Shown: positions 27,946 through 36,155, counted from the first letter of the stretch. The stretch is 64,000 bases of DNA from Haliovirga abyssi (GCF_030295325.1 NZ_AP027059.1:2228637-2292636), one strand, 5' to 3'. Numbers and translations are program-made. The notes: a model not told the origin generated them from the sequence alone.

Positions 27946-28800
27946 TTATTTTATATTAGTTAATACTTTCATAACTCCTAAATCACTTTCAACATTTAAT
28001 TTACTATATATTCTTTCATCTATTTTATCCACAAACTTTGGAGGAGTTATATCTACTCCTGATACTAATTCTGATAAATTTGTAATTGTATTTCCACTTA
28101 CAATATTAGCTATTTCACTTAGTGCTGATTTTACAAACTCATCTACCTCATCTACTTTTAAACCTGTTAAAGTTTGAGTTAATTTTTTAGCATTTTCATC
28201 TTCAAAAATATATATTATATCTCCTTTTAAATTCCCTATTACTCCTACTTTTATTATTAAATCATTACTTACATCTATATTTTTATCTTTTGCAAATTCA
28301 ATATCTACCTGAAACATCATATTAAATATATTTTTCAAATTATTTCCTATTATCTCTTTATATGTTTTTGTTACATCTAATTTTTCTATCTCTTTTTTAT
28401 CTATATAATTTTTTATTTTTTGATCTTCTCCTGCGATATGATTTATAAGCCACGCAGCTACTCTGCCTGAAAAAGTTTTTATTAAATTTTCATCTTCTTT
28501 ATTTTTCTCAAACTTTTCTTTAAATTTAATAACGTCATTTGTGAAATTTTCATGTATTTTTTTATGTTCTTCATAATTTATATAATTTATTTTCTTTTGA
28601 AAAGCTTCTTCACTATTAAAATGGAACACTACATATTCTCCTAAAAAATTCAGTGTATCTTCAAGTTTTTTTATCCTCTCTTTTTGGGGAACTCTTTTAT
28701 CAAATACTATGTCTAAAAAAGAGTTAAACCTCTCAACCAATTCTTTATGCTGATTATCAATCTCTTCTATTCCCAAATTCAAACTATCTCTCCAATCCAT
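27946..28800 (-). CDS. Bacteriohemerythrin fused to a CheX-like chemotaxis domain
   Basis: 284 residues, two domains. Residues 1-135 are hemerythrin, an O2-binding di-iron four-helix bundle: the iron ligands are NQHKELVERF, VVFHFNSEEAF, EEHKKIHENF and NHIAGEDQKI. Residues ~145-284 resemble CheX/CheC phosphatases (PF13690-like): ALSEIANIVSGNTITNLSEL has the E-x2-N-x3-G/N core that dephosphorylates CheY~P. The fusion implies an oxygen-tuned modifier of a two-component or chemotaxis system. No che gene is nearby, so the partner is unknown. SD GGAGGG precedes the ATG. Confidence 0.85.
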   Translation of the reverse strand: MDWRDSLNLGIEEIDNQHKELVERFNSFLDIVFDKRVPQKERIKKLEDTLNFLGEYVVFHFNSEEAFQKKINYINYEEHKKIHENFTNDVIKFKEKFEKNKEDENLIKTFSGRVAAWLINHIAGEDQKIKNYIDKKEIEKLDVTKTYKEIIGNNLKNIFNMMFQVDIEFAKDKNIDVSNDLIIKVGVIGNLKGDIIYIFEDENAKKLTQTLTGLKVDEVDEFVKSALSEIANIVSGNTITNLSELVSGVDITPPKFVDKIDERIYSKLNVESDLGVMKVLTNIK

Positions 28801-28882
28801 ATTATATCCCTCCCATTATGAAAACAGATCTTCAATTTAATACTACCTTATTTTTAAGCGAAAATCAAATTAATTTTCCCTC

Positions 28883-29974
28883 CTAAAATCTAGCTCCTAT
28901 TCCAAAACTATATCCATTAATCCCTTTATTAAAATCTCTATATCCACCAATTTCTCCAAAGAACGTTTTAGTTATATCAAATTTAACCTTTATTTCTTCA
29001 TAGCTTAATTCTTTTAAATCATAATAATATCTGTAATAACACAGCTCTTTATATTTTAATTCTGCCATAAATGAATTCGCAATTTTTTTATCTATATAAT
29101 TTGATGATATTTTATTTGATATAATAAAGCCATTTTTAAAATAATAATCAATTTGCCCTAAACCTGTAATTCTATATCCAGCTTTCAAATAATCTGTATA
29201 ATGTAAACCTAGTGTAACCCAACCAAATGTAACATCATCTCCAAGGTAATAACTTTCAAAATCGTATCCATTAACTTTTTCATCACCATTATATATTGGA
29301 GTTACCGTTGTTCCAAGTACAATATGATGATTGTTAAAATATATCTCACTTTCTGTTCTATGTTTTTTAATCTTTGATTTTTTTGTTTCATATGTAGCGT
29401 CGTCTCTATACTCATAAACATTTTTTTCTTTCATCTCAAATGTATGAGACAGTACAAACACTAAATTTTTATTCCTTTTATAAGTGAAATATAATGCTGG
29501 TTTTTCCTCTTTAAATTCTATATTCAAATCATTTGAATATACATATTTTATTTCATATGATTTTTCTTTTATTCCTACTTTTTTATATTCCTTTAAAAAT
29601 AGTTCTCCTTTTTTTCCAATATTCTCTCCATTATTTTTTAATTTTATATATAGTTCATAAGCCTTTTGTTTATCCCCTTTCCAAACATAAAATTTAGCAA
29701 TTTCTAATCTCATATTAGTCGTTGTTTTAGGATATTTTTTTAATAATTCAATAGCTTTATCATACTTTTTTTGCCAAGCCAACAGATTTGCATATGCAAT
29801 ATATAACTCTTCTGTTGTATAATTTTTCATTAATTTTTTAAAAATTACCTCTGATTGTTTATAATTTTTTTCCCAACTTAATTCTTGTGCTTTTTTTAAA
29901 TTTTCATCATAATTCATTGAAAATATAGTTGCTGTATTAATTATTAAAATCATTATAACTATAATTTTTTTCAT
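28883..29974 (-). CDS. TPR plus YaiO-like outer-membrane barrel protein
   Basis: 363 residues with signal peptide (about 1-19, IFSMNY). Residues ~22-125 are three TPR-like helix pairs (LAWQKKYDKAIELLKKYP is the clearest). The rest is a beta-barrel of amphipathic strands ending GYSFGIGARF with C-terminal Phe. The combination of short TPR with barrel is that of YaiO-type outer-membrane proteins, known to be involved in surface polysaccharide or membrane processes in some bacteria. It is divergent from rluA. The specific role is not evident. Confidence 0.78.
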   Translation of the reverse strand: MKKIIVIMILIINTATIFSMNYDENLKKAQELSWEKNYKQSEVIFKKLMKNYTTEELYIAYANLLAWQKKYDKAIELLKKYPKTTTNMRLEIAKFYVWKGDKQKAYELYIKLKNNGENIGKKGELFLKEYKKVGIKEKSYEIKYVYSNDLNIEFKEEKPALYFTYKRNKNLVFVLSHTFEMKEKNVYEYRDDATYETKKSKIKKHRTESEIYFNNHHIVLGTTVTPIYNGDEKVNGYDFESYYLGDDVTFGWVTLGLHYTDYLKAGYRITGLGQIDYYFKNGFIISNKISSNYIDKKIANSFMAELKYKELCYYRYYYDLKELSYEEIKVKFDITKTFFGEIGGYRDFNKGINGYSFGIGARF

Positions 29975-30090
29975 AATTTCTCTCCTTTTCCTAAATTTAA
30001 TCTTAATTTGAATTTAATTCCTAAATACTTGCTACAAGACAGTTAATTTGTTTTCTATTTCATATTTATTATACTATACTATTCCCACTT

Positions 30091-30119
30091 TTGCAAAATT
30101 TTCGAAAAAATGATATGAT
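30091..30119 (+). promoter_or_regulatory. Promoter of rluA-family gene
   Basis: TTGCAA (30091-30096), 17-base spacer, TATGAT (30114-30119). An AGAGGAG ribosome site and the ATG at 30150 follow closely. Confidence 0.7.
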
Positions 30120-30149
30120 GATTTATAAGAAAAAATAGAGGAGATTTTT

Positions 30150-31007
30150 ATGAAATTCATAATTGAAAAAGAGTTTGAAAATACAAGATTAGATAAATTT
30201 ATAAGAAAAAAATATGAAGGTGTTTCTTTAAATGAAATTTTCAAATTAATCACAAAAGGAAAAATAAAAGTAAATGAAAAAAAACAAAAACAAAATTACC
30301 GCCTTCAAAATGGAGATATAATAAATATAATTTCTAATCAAGATATTTTAATAAAAGAAAAATCTTTTATCTCTTTAAATGAAACAGATATATCAATGAT
30401 AAAATCAGATATAATATATGAAGATAACAATATTTTAATTTTTAATAAACAACCTGGATTAGTTATGCATAAAGGAAGTGGCTACAAATATGGACTTTCA
30501 GAAATGTTAAAATCATATCTACAAAATATGAATTTTACATTTGTAAATAGAATAGACAAATCTACTTCTGGATTAATAATTGGTGCAAAAAATTTATCAA
30601 CTGTTAGAGATATTTCTGCATTAATAAAAGATAGGAAAATTGAAAAATATTATTATATTCTTGTAAATGGTATTCCAAAAGAAAAAGAGTTTGCTGTTAA
30701 ATCTTTTTTGAAAAAAACAAAAACGAAAGTTATTGAATTAGATAAATATGAAGATGGTGCAAAAGAGAGTATTAGTTATTTTAAAATAGTAAAAACTTTT
30801 GATAAAAAAACTATTCTCGAAGCTAAACTTGGAACTGGTCGCACTCATCAGCTTAGAGTTCAGCTATCTGAAATGGGGCTTCCAATTGTTGGAGATTCTA
30901 AATATGGACAAGATGATAATTCTATTATGTGTCTGTTTTCTCACAGAGTAATTATAAGTAAATATATTATTGATGTTAATTTAAATATTCCTGACTTTTT
31001 TCATTAA
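30150..31007 (+). CDS. RluA-family 23S/tRNA pseudouridine synthase
   Basis: A 285-residue RNA-modifying enzyme. Residues 1-70 are an S4 RNA-binding domain (LDKFIRKKYEGVSLNEIFKL, GKIKVNEKKQKQNYRLQNGD). The synthase domain has VVMHKGSG-like LVMHKGSGYKYG, the catalytic Asp in FVNRIDKSTSGLIIGAK (about residue 132), and GTGRTHQLRVQLSEMGLPIVGDSKYG. It is the RluC/RluD-type family; the target uridine cannot be assigned. It is the only plus-strand gene in the first 34 kb and stands alone, converging on a GNAT gene. Confidence 0.94.
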   Translation: MKFIIEKEFENTRLDKFIRKKYEGVSLNEIFKLITKGKIKVNEKKQKQNYRLQNGDIINIISNQDILIKEKSFISLNETDISMIKSDIIYEDNNILIFNKQPGLVMHKGSGYKYGLSEMLKSYLQNMNFTFVNRIDKSTSGLIIGAKNLSTVRDISALIKDRKIEKYYYILVNGIPKEKEFAVKSFLKKTKTKVIELDKYEDGAKESISYFKIVKTFDKKTILEAKLGTGRTHQLRVQLSEMGLPIVGDSKYGQDDNSIMCLFSHRVIISKYIIDVNLNIPDFFH

Positions 31008-31027
31008 TTTAAATGGTTACTAGATAT

Positions 31028-31059
31028 TCGTAAGAACGTTATTAATAACGCTCTTACGA
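31028..31059. terminator. Hairpin between convergent genes
   Basis: TCGTAAGA-a-CGTTATT-a-ATAACG-ct-CTTACGA forms a nearly complete 15-bp stem between the rluA-family stop and the GNAT stop. There is no good T-run on either side, so terminator activity is only probable. Confidence 0.5.
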
Positions 31060-31593
31060 TCATAATGTTACCCAATATCTTCTAACTATTTCCTCATTAT
31101 TTTGAATTTTATTCTCCATAATTCCGCCATTCTTTTCTATCGTTTTAGCAGATGCAATATTTTCATCATTACAAGTAATTAATATTTTATTATATTTTTT
31201 ATCTTTTAAAATATCCAATATTAATTTTAACATTAGAGTAGCATACCCTTTTTTTCGTTCAGATAATCTGATTCCATATCCTATATGACCGCCTGATTTT
31301 TTCAAATTCTCGTTTAATTTATGCCTTACATCAATTGCACCAATAATTCGTTCATTCTCATCAATCATAAAATATAAAGTAGATGGGACAAGTCCTTTTG
31401 CATACATTGAATCTTCTTCATATTTACTCCATCTAGTTTGTAATTCTTCAAAATTTAAATCATCACATCTTGAGGCCCAAGGGATAATTTTTTCTTCTGA
31501 TTTTTCCCATTCTCTGATATACTCAAAATATTGTTTTTTATTAATATTTGTGTATTTTTCGATTTTTATAATATCTTTTTTTAGATTATTCAT
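31060..31593 (-). CDS. GNAT-family N-acetyltransferase
   Basis: 177 residues. HIGYGIRLSERKKGYATLMLKLILDILK is the acetyl-CoA loop (R-x-x-G-Y-A type), followed by ILITCNDENIASAKTIEKNGG, the usual N-x-x-S-x-x-x-I-x-K-x-G-G end. It resembles the YjdJ/RimJ-like 'GNAT_3' group often annotated as general acetyltransferases. I start at the ATG at 31593, 10 bases after AGGAGG; the longer open frame upstream runs into a family C repeat and is not coding. Substrate unknown. Confidence 0.88.
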   Translation of the reverse strand: MNNLKKDIIKIEKYTNINKKQYFEYIREWEKSEEKIIPWASRCDDLNFEELQTRWSKYEEDSMYAKGLVPSTLYFMIDENERIIGAIDVRHKLNENLKKSGGHIGYGIRLSERKKGYATLMLKLILDILKDKKYNKILITCNDENIASAKTIEKNGGIMENKIQNNEEIVRRYWVTL

Positions 31594-31632
31594 AGTTTGC
31601 AAACCTCCTATATTAATTGGTTTTTTTATAAT

Positions 31633-31736
31633 TATGGAATGGCTTAAAAATAACATTCCCATTTTGCTTTAAAATATGCAATGTTTTAAGCGTTTTTATA
31701 ATAAAATATGAGAACATTATTTTTTAAACGTTCCTA
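31633..31736. mobile_element. Family C repeat, single copy (MITE-like)
   Basis: Left arm GGAATGGCTTAAAAATAAC, centre TTTAAAATATGCAATG, then TTTAAGCGTTTTTATAATAA, right arm TTATTTTTTAAACGTTCC. The arms are inverted copies of each other. It lies just upstream of the GNAT ribosome-binding site. Remaining bases to about 31839 show nothing I can name. Confidence 0.72.
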
Positions 31737-31839
31737 TAATATAGTAGATAAAACTTTAGAAAACTACTTTTCTTGGTCTAATTATCTATTGCGTTATTTT
31801 TAAATTCATTTCCTAAGAATATTTTTCTTAAAAATCCCA

Positions 31840-31868
31840 TTGAAATTTTACTCAAAATAAAGTATAAT
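31840..31868 (+). promoter_or_regulatory. Promoter of the candidate small RNA
   Basis: TTGAAA (31840-31845), 17 bases, TATAAT (31863-31868). No open frame with a ribosome site follows before the terminator. Confidence 0.72.
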
Positions 31869-31874
31869 AGATAT

Positions 31875-32040
31875 ATCAAAATTATATAGCTGTTACGTCA
31901 TTCTGTACTTATGGTAGATGATATTAACTCTCTGCTATTATGCAAGGTATGACTTACAGTAAAAATGTGTTGGTTCTTCTAATTCAGGTGAGTGATATAA
32001 CTCCTTACTTGTTTTCTTGGTACTAAACACATTTTTTATT
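31875..32040 (+). ncRNA. Candidate small RNA, about 165 nt, convergent with the SIR2 gene
   Basis: Bounded by a consensus promoter and an intrinsic terminator (AATGTGTT at 31964, AACACATT ending 32033, then TTTTATTTTTT). The 5' half folds as CTGTTACGTCAT ... ATGACTTACAG. The 3' half is an irregular long hairpin containing AGGTGAGT and ACTCCTTACTT. The longest open frame (13 codons) has no ribosome site. Its terminator runs into the last codon of the SIR2 gene on the other strand. It does not obviously match tmRNA, SRP RNA or RNase P; its length and irregular hairpin would allow a 6S-type RNA, which I could not confirm. Confidence 0.6.
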
Positions 32041-33631
32041 TTTTGCTATATTTTAACCAGTCATAAATTTTAATCAGCCTTTTAATATTTGTCTTCGTAT
32101 TCATTTTAGAATCAAATAAAATATCAGGATATTTTTCAAACAATTCTTTTAAAAATCCATCTAATTCAATTTCATTAAGATATTTTTCACCTAAATATAA
32201 CACTTGAATCATAGAACTTAAATCATCATGATCTTCTTTGATTTCATTTATCGATTTATATCTATTAATATTTTTTAATTTTTTGTCTTTGAATGTTCGA
32301 GAAAGAAAGCTATCTAAATCTTTCCTTTTCTCTAATTCCTCTTTGACTCTTTCTGGTAATTCTCCCTGATATCCCTGTAAATATTTGAATATAGGAACAC
32401 TCCCTGAATTATGTTTCAATAACTCAGGTAAAGTTTTTGTAACTATTTCAAAATTATCAAATTTTTCTTTATTAAACACAATATCTTCATATAGTTCCAC
32501 CGCAGTAATTCTTTCATAGCCTCTTCGGCTAAAATCATTAATTATACCAACACCCATTACAACTTCAATATTTTCAATCTTTGTTTCATCATCAAATCCA
32601 ACAACTCTCATTTTTTCCTTTGGATCATTTGTCAAAACAAGCTCATAAATTTCTTCTTTTAATTTTCTTAAAATTCTTGGATTATATTTTGACTTAATCA
32701 TTGATAACACCTTATAAATTTTATTAAAATCTTTAACAAAAACTCTGGTCATTTCAATTCTTTTTCCATTTGAAAATACTTTGCTAAATGTTGAAATTTC
32801 ATCTTCTTTGCCTGTATTATTCCATTCAATAAAAATCAATCTGTCTCGCAACTTTTCCAAGTTTTCTTCTGATAGACAATTGGTTATGGATTTTAATATA
32901 TCTTCAACATTCTTATCATTAATTGAATACCCTAAAAATACTATTGGGTGCTCTAGAAATATAGTCAATAATTTTGCTGATAGGTAAGCATTTTTATCAT
33001 TGAATCCTTTGTAATCATTTTCTGTAATAACAATACTTTCTGGTTTTGAGCAGCAACCATGAATTTTATAAATTTCTGCTGTTCCTTGCAACGTTGAAAA
33101 AATCAGTTCTTCTTGACCTATATATATTTTATATCCTGTAAAAACTTCATCAATTAATGTGTCATAATTTGTTGTAATAACTCCTGAAATACTTTTTTTG
33201 CTAATTTCTTTTAGCCATTCAATCTCTTTTTTTTCTATTTCACTGCCATTTCCAAGATTTTCAGTTACATTTTTGAAATATTTTGCTATTTCTATTTTTA
33301 GCGGCGAAATACCTTTCGTAATATCTTCGGCATACTCTTTTCTGCTTTTTTTAAATTCAGGACTTTTAAACCACTTCAAATTAAAATCTCTTTCTATCAA
33401 CTCTGCTATTTTGGGGTTAATGCCATTTTTATTTTCAAAATTCTTTGCTTTCTCTTTATAAATTTCATATGCAAAAGCATTCTCTATAGATAGCTTTGCA
33501 AATTTTCTCAAAAGATTTTCCCAATCTTCTATTTTTAAATATCTTCTTGAAAGTCCCGATCCAACAAATAAAAAAGGAAGCGAATCAAATTTTTTTAATT
33601 GTTCATATAATTTCTTTTCTAATTCATTCAA
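32036..33631 (-). CDS. SIR2-like (SIR2_2) protein, probable NAD-consuming defence effector
   Basis: 531 residues from a TTG start at 33631, 8 bases after AGGAGG; an ATG further upstream has no ribosome site. Residues ~15-270 are a SIR2-like Rossmann domain: FVGSGLSRRY (G-x-G-x-S nucleotide loop), GVITTNYDTLID (N-D pair), EIYKIHGCC (catalytic-type His), ENDYKGF and IVFLGYSINDKNV. The C-terminal ~240 residues are helical, charged and unassigned, and could sense a trigger. Stand-alone SIR2 proteins of this group are known or predicted anti-phage NADases; here that is inference. Neighbours (repeats, small RNA) fit an accessory locus. Confidence 0.82.
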   Translation of the reverse strand: MNELEKKLYEQLKKFDSLPFLFVGSGLSRRYLKIEDWENLLRKFAKLSIENAFAYEIYKEKAKNFENKNGINPKIAELIERDFNLKWFKSPEFKKSRKEYAEDITKGISPLKIEIAKYFKNVTENLGNGSEIEKKEIEWLKEISKKSISGVITTNYDTLIDEVFTGYKIYIGQEELIFSTLQGTAEIYKIHGCCSKPESIVITENDYKGFNDKNAYLSAKLLTIFLEHPIVFLGYSINDKNVEDILKSITNCLSEENLEKLRDRLIFIEWNNTGKEDEISTFSKVFSNGKRIEMTRVFVKDFNKIYKVLSMIKSKYNPRILRKLKEEIYELVLTNDPKEKMRVVGFDDETKIENIEVVMGVGIINDFSRRGYERITAVELYEDIVFNKEKFDNFEIVTKTLPELLKHNSGSVPIFKYLQGYQGELPERVKEELEKRKDLDSFLSRTFKDKKLKNINRYKSINEIKEDHDDLSSMIQVLYLGEKYLNEIELDGFLKELFEKYPDILFDSKMNTKTNIKRLIKIYDWLKYSKK

Positions 33632-33750
33632 AACATCCACCTCCTTATTTTCCCTGTCAATAATTTCTGCATTAATCCTTAAAAACACCCTCTTTTCTAA
33701 TTTTATTTCAATATAGGGATTTAAAGTGCTTTGTTTATTTCTGCATACTT

Positions 33751-33790
33751 GGGGACATTAAAAAAATAAATTTGTCAAACAAATGACCCC
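33751..33790. repeat. Inverted repeat GGGGACATT / AATGACCCC
   Basis: The two 9-bp ends (8 of 9 paired) surround an inner ATTTG/CAAAT pair. It could be a relic of an insertion-sequence end or a weak hairpin terminator. Lies in the gene-free gap 33632-33992, otherwise featureless apart from the B fragment. Confidence 0.4.
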
Positions 33791-33947
33791 TTAATTTTTC
33801 TAAAGTTTCTTAATCAATTTTTTCATTCTACCCTTTTCCCTTACTTTTAGCATTTCTATATCTATAATATTAGTTACTCACATATTTTAGCATTTTCAAT
33901 CAACTTTTTCAATCATAACCTATATTCAGAAAAAATAATGGGTCAAA

Positions 33948-33976
33948 AATTTTTCCTACAAAAATTTGACACTATC
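33948..33976. repeat. Family B end fragment, inverted
   Basis: TTTTTCCTACAAAAATTTGACACTATC matches the reversed left end of family B, including the terminal GATAGTGT inversion. It sits only 17 bases upstream of the leader promoter. (Key bases: CCTACAAAAA and GACACTATC.). Confidence 0.6.
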
Positions 33977-33992
33977 CTAAATAGTACAAAAA

Positions 33993-34021
33993 TTGACAAA
34001 AAACTCTTTTTTTGATATAAT
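33993..34021 (+). promoter_or_regulatory. Strong promoter of the betaine-type transporter leader
   Basis: TTGACA (33993-33998), 17-base spacer, TATAAT (34016-34021): a perfect consensus. Start expected near 34028, about 300 bases before the first gene. Confidence 0.82.
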
Positions 34022-34027
34022 TAATAT

Positions 34028-34332
34028 AAATAGAATAATTGAAGTAATTTTAAGTAGTACTTTTTTTGTGAGATTAATAATGTGTAATTATAGTATTAAC
34101 TCAAGCAAAAAACTTATTAATGGGAAATTTAAAATGAAAAATCATAATAGAACTGCGGTCTGTTTAGGGTCTTTAGAGGCAATAAACTATAGTATTTCAA
34201 TGCTATAATGCGAGTCATTTGACGAAGCTTAGATACCCTAACTCTATTGATATTGAGTATCTTTCAATATCTTTAGAGTTGGGGTATTTAAGCTTTTTTA
34301 TTTCTATAAAAATATGAAAGGAGAAGGGCATA
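34028..34332 (+). promoter_or_regulatory. Long structured leader, candidate riboswitch with terminator, upstream of the osmolyte transporter
   Basis: The ~300-nt untranslated leader ends in a very long hairpin (34225-34295). Before it, GTTTA and TAAAC (34162-34185 region) enclose GGGTCTTTAGAGGC, and TATAGTA/TGCTATA forms a second stem, followed by GAGTCATTTGACG. TTAGGGT (34164-34170) can pair with ACCCTAA (34235-34241) in the terminator's 5' arm, a ready antiterminator. No peptide with a good ribosome site is present. Sensing of Na+, an osmolyte or c-di-AMP would fit the downstream genes. The ligand class is not assigned. Confidence 0.65.
34225..34299 (+). terminator. Long attenuator hairpin of the transporter leader
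   Basis: AAGCTTA/TAAGCTT, ATACCC/GGGTAT, AACTCTA/TAGAGTT and GATATTGA/TCAATATC are nested in order, with a short GTATCT-type loop and a run of six T. It lies 34 bases before the first start codon of the operon, so it acts within the same transcript. Confidence 0.88.
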
Positions 34333-35502
34333 ATGATAGAATTTAAAAAAATATCAAAAAATTTTGATGGAAGAACAAATGTAATTGATAATTTAAATCT
34401 AAAAATCAACAAAGGTGAGTTAGTCGTATTAATTGGCGAAAGCGGATGTGGAAAAACAACCACAATGAAGATGATAAATCTATTAACAAAACCAAGTGAA
34501 GGTAAAATTTTAATTGATGGAAAAAACATATTAGAAATGGATAAAATAGAGCTTAGACGTAATATTGGATATGTAATACAAAAAGTAGGATTACTACCTC
34601 ATATGACTGTAGGAGAAAATATCGAAATTATCCCCAAGTTAAAAAAATGGGATAAAGAAAAAAGAGAACAAAGAACAAAAGAACTTTTAGAACTTGTGGA
34701 TCTTGATTATGAGCTTTATTATAATCGTTATCCAAATGAATTAAGTGGAGGACAACAACAAAGAATAGGAATAGCAAGGGCTTTAGCAGTAAATCCTGAT
34801 ATTATATTAATGGATGAGCCATTTAGTGCTTTAGATCCTATTACAAGAAAAAAATTACAAGATGAGATAATAAAAATACAAGATGAACTTCATAAAACAA
34901 TAATATTCGTTACACATGATATGGATGAAGCCATTGCAATTGCAGATAAAATAGCAGTTATGGACAAAGGAAAAATAATTCAATATGATATACCAGAAGA
35001 GATATTAAAACATCCTAAAAATGATTTTGTTGAGTATTTCATAGGAAAAGAAAGATTATGGAAACAACCAGAGATGTTTTTAGCAAAAGATCTTATGAAA
35101 AAAGATGTTCATAAAATTAGTTTAGAAGGAAACATCGCAAAAGCAGTAGATAAATTAAAAGATAGCAATGCTTCTGTACTTATTGTTGTCGATAAAATAA
35201 GAGATAAAGCCCAAAAAGCTTTAGGAGTAATAACTCCAAATAGATTAAAAGCAAGCGAACTTAAGAAAAAAGGTATAAATAAAGATACTAAAAAAATAAA
35301 AGATTATATGAGAACAGAATTTGTTGCTGTTGATGAGAATACAAATATGCTTAATGTTCTTGATATTATGTCAAAGAGAGATTTTAAAAGCGTACCAGTT
35401 ACAAACTCTGAAAATGAAGTTGTAGGAATTATAACTTCTACAAGTTTATTAAATCTAATAACAGAAATATCACCGGAAGCAGAAGAAAAGGAGGAGAAAT
35501 AA
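34333..35502 (+). CDS. Glycine betaine/carnitine/choline ABC transporter, ATPase with CBS pair (OpuCA type)
   Basis: 389 residues. ABC domain: Walker A IGESGCGKTTTMKMIN, Q-loop YVIQKVGLLPHMTVGENI, signature LSGGQQQRIGIARALAVNP, Walker B ILMDEPFSALDP, H-loop IFVTHDMDEAIAIAD. The C-terminal ~140 residues are two CBS modules (AKDLMKKDVHKISLEGNIAK, and VDENTNMLNVLDIMSKRDFK). In OpuA/OpuC systems CBS pairs sense ionic strength or c-di-AMP and gate transport. First gene of a three-gene operon behind a structured leader. Its stop overlaps the permease start (TAATG). Confidence 0.93.
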   Translation: MIEFKKISKNFDGRTNVIDNLNLKINKGELVVLIGESGCGKTTTMKMINLLTKPSEGKILIDGKNILEMDKIELRRNIGYVIQKVGLLPHMTVGENIEIIPKLKKWDKEKREQRTKELLELVDLDYELYYNRYPNELSGGQQQRIGIARALAVNPDIILMDEPFSALDPITRKKLQDEIIKIQDELHKTIIFVTHDMDEAIAIADKIAVMDKGKIIQYDIPEEILKHPKNDFVEYFIGKERLWKQPEMFLAKDLMKKDVHKISLEGNIAKAVDKLKDSNASVLIVVDKIRDKAQKALGVITPNRLKASELKKKGINKDTKKIKDYMRTEFVAVDENTNMLNVLDIMSKRDFKSVPVTNSENEVVGIITSTSLLNLITEISPEAEEKEEK

Positions 35503-36137
35503 TGAATTTTTTTCAGTTTTTTTATTACAGAATGGATGAAGTATTCGAAGCTTTATTAAGACATATACAAATCACAGGATTGGCCGTTGGATTAGCAATT
35601 GTAATAGGAGTCCCAATTGGAATAATGATCACAAGAAAAAGGAAGTTAGCAGGAACAGTTATTAATATTGCAAATGTATTTCAAACATTGCCAAGTTTAG
35701 CATTATTTGGGTTAATCATTCCATTTTTAGGCATAGGATTAGTTCCGTCAGTATTTGTACTTTTTTTATATGCATTACTTCCAATAATAAAAAATACATA
35801 TATTGGAATTACTAATGTGGAACCAGCATCAGTAGAAGCAGGTGTTGGAATGGGAATGACCAATTTTCAGATATTAACAATAATAGAAATACCTCTTGCT
35901 TTATCTGTAATTATGGGTGGAATAAGAGTTGCAACAGTTATTAATATAGGAACGGCTACAATTGCAGCATTGATTGGAGCTGGAGGACTAGGAACTTTTA
36001 TCTTTAAAGGAATATCAATGAATAGTGATAATATGATTTTATTAGGAGCTATTCCAGCAGCATTACTTGCAGTAGTCGTTGATTTTTTATTTGGAAAAAT
36101 AGAAAAACAATTAACACCAAAAGGTATAACATACTAA
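35502..36137 (+). CDS. Glycine betaine/carnitine/choline ABC transporter, permease (OpuCB/OpuCD type)
   Basis: 211 residues with five to six membrane helices. HIQITGLAVGLAIVIGVPIGIMITR opens the permease. IANVFQTLPSLALFGLIIPFLG is the family signature. VEPASVEAGVGMGMTNFQIL is the coupling loop and ATVINIGTATIAALIGAGGLG the C-terminal helix. Only one permease gene is present where OpuC of Firmicutes has two, so it probably works as a homodimer. Translationally coupled to the ATPase gene. Confidence 0.93.
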   Translation: MNFFQFFYYRMDEVFEALLRHIQITGLAVGLAIVIGVPIGIMITRKRKLAGTVINIANVFQTLPSLALFGLIIPFLGIGLVPSVFVLFLYALLPIIKNTYIGITNVEPASVEAGVGMGMTNFQILTIIEIPLALSVIMGGIRVATVINIGTATIAALIGAGGLGTFIFKGISMNSDNMILLGAIPAALLAVVVDFLFGKIEKQLTPKGITY

Positions 36138-36155
36138 AAAAAATAGGAGGAGTTT

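Noticed and set aside
31594-31662. N-terminal extension of the GNAT gene
   Set aside because: The extra codons come from a family C repeat; the ATG at 31593 has a proper AGGAGG.
31911-31955. 13-codon open frame inside the small RNA
   Set aside because: No ribosome site, not hydrophobic and overlapping a predicted stem; unlikely to be a toxin.
32036-33688. Longer start for the SIR2 gene at 33688
   Set aside because: No ribosome site in front of it; the TTG at 33631 stands 8 bases after AGGAGG.
33751-33790. Possible IS200/REP-type end
   Set aside because: Only an imperfect inverted repeat; no transposase fragment or partner copy in the window.
33993-34208. Plus-strand open frame of 71 codons before the transporter operon
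   Set aside because: It begins on the -35 box of the promoter, has no ribosome site and runs across the leader stems; treated as leader RNA.
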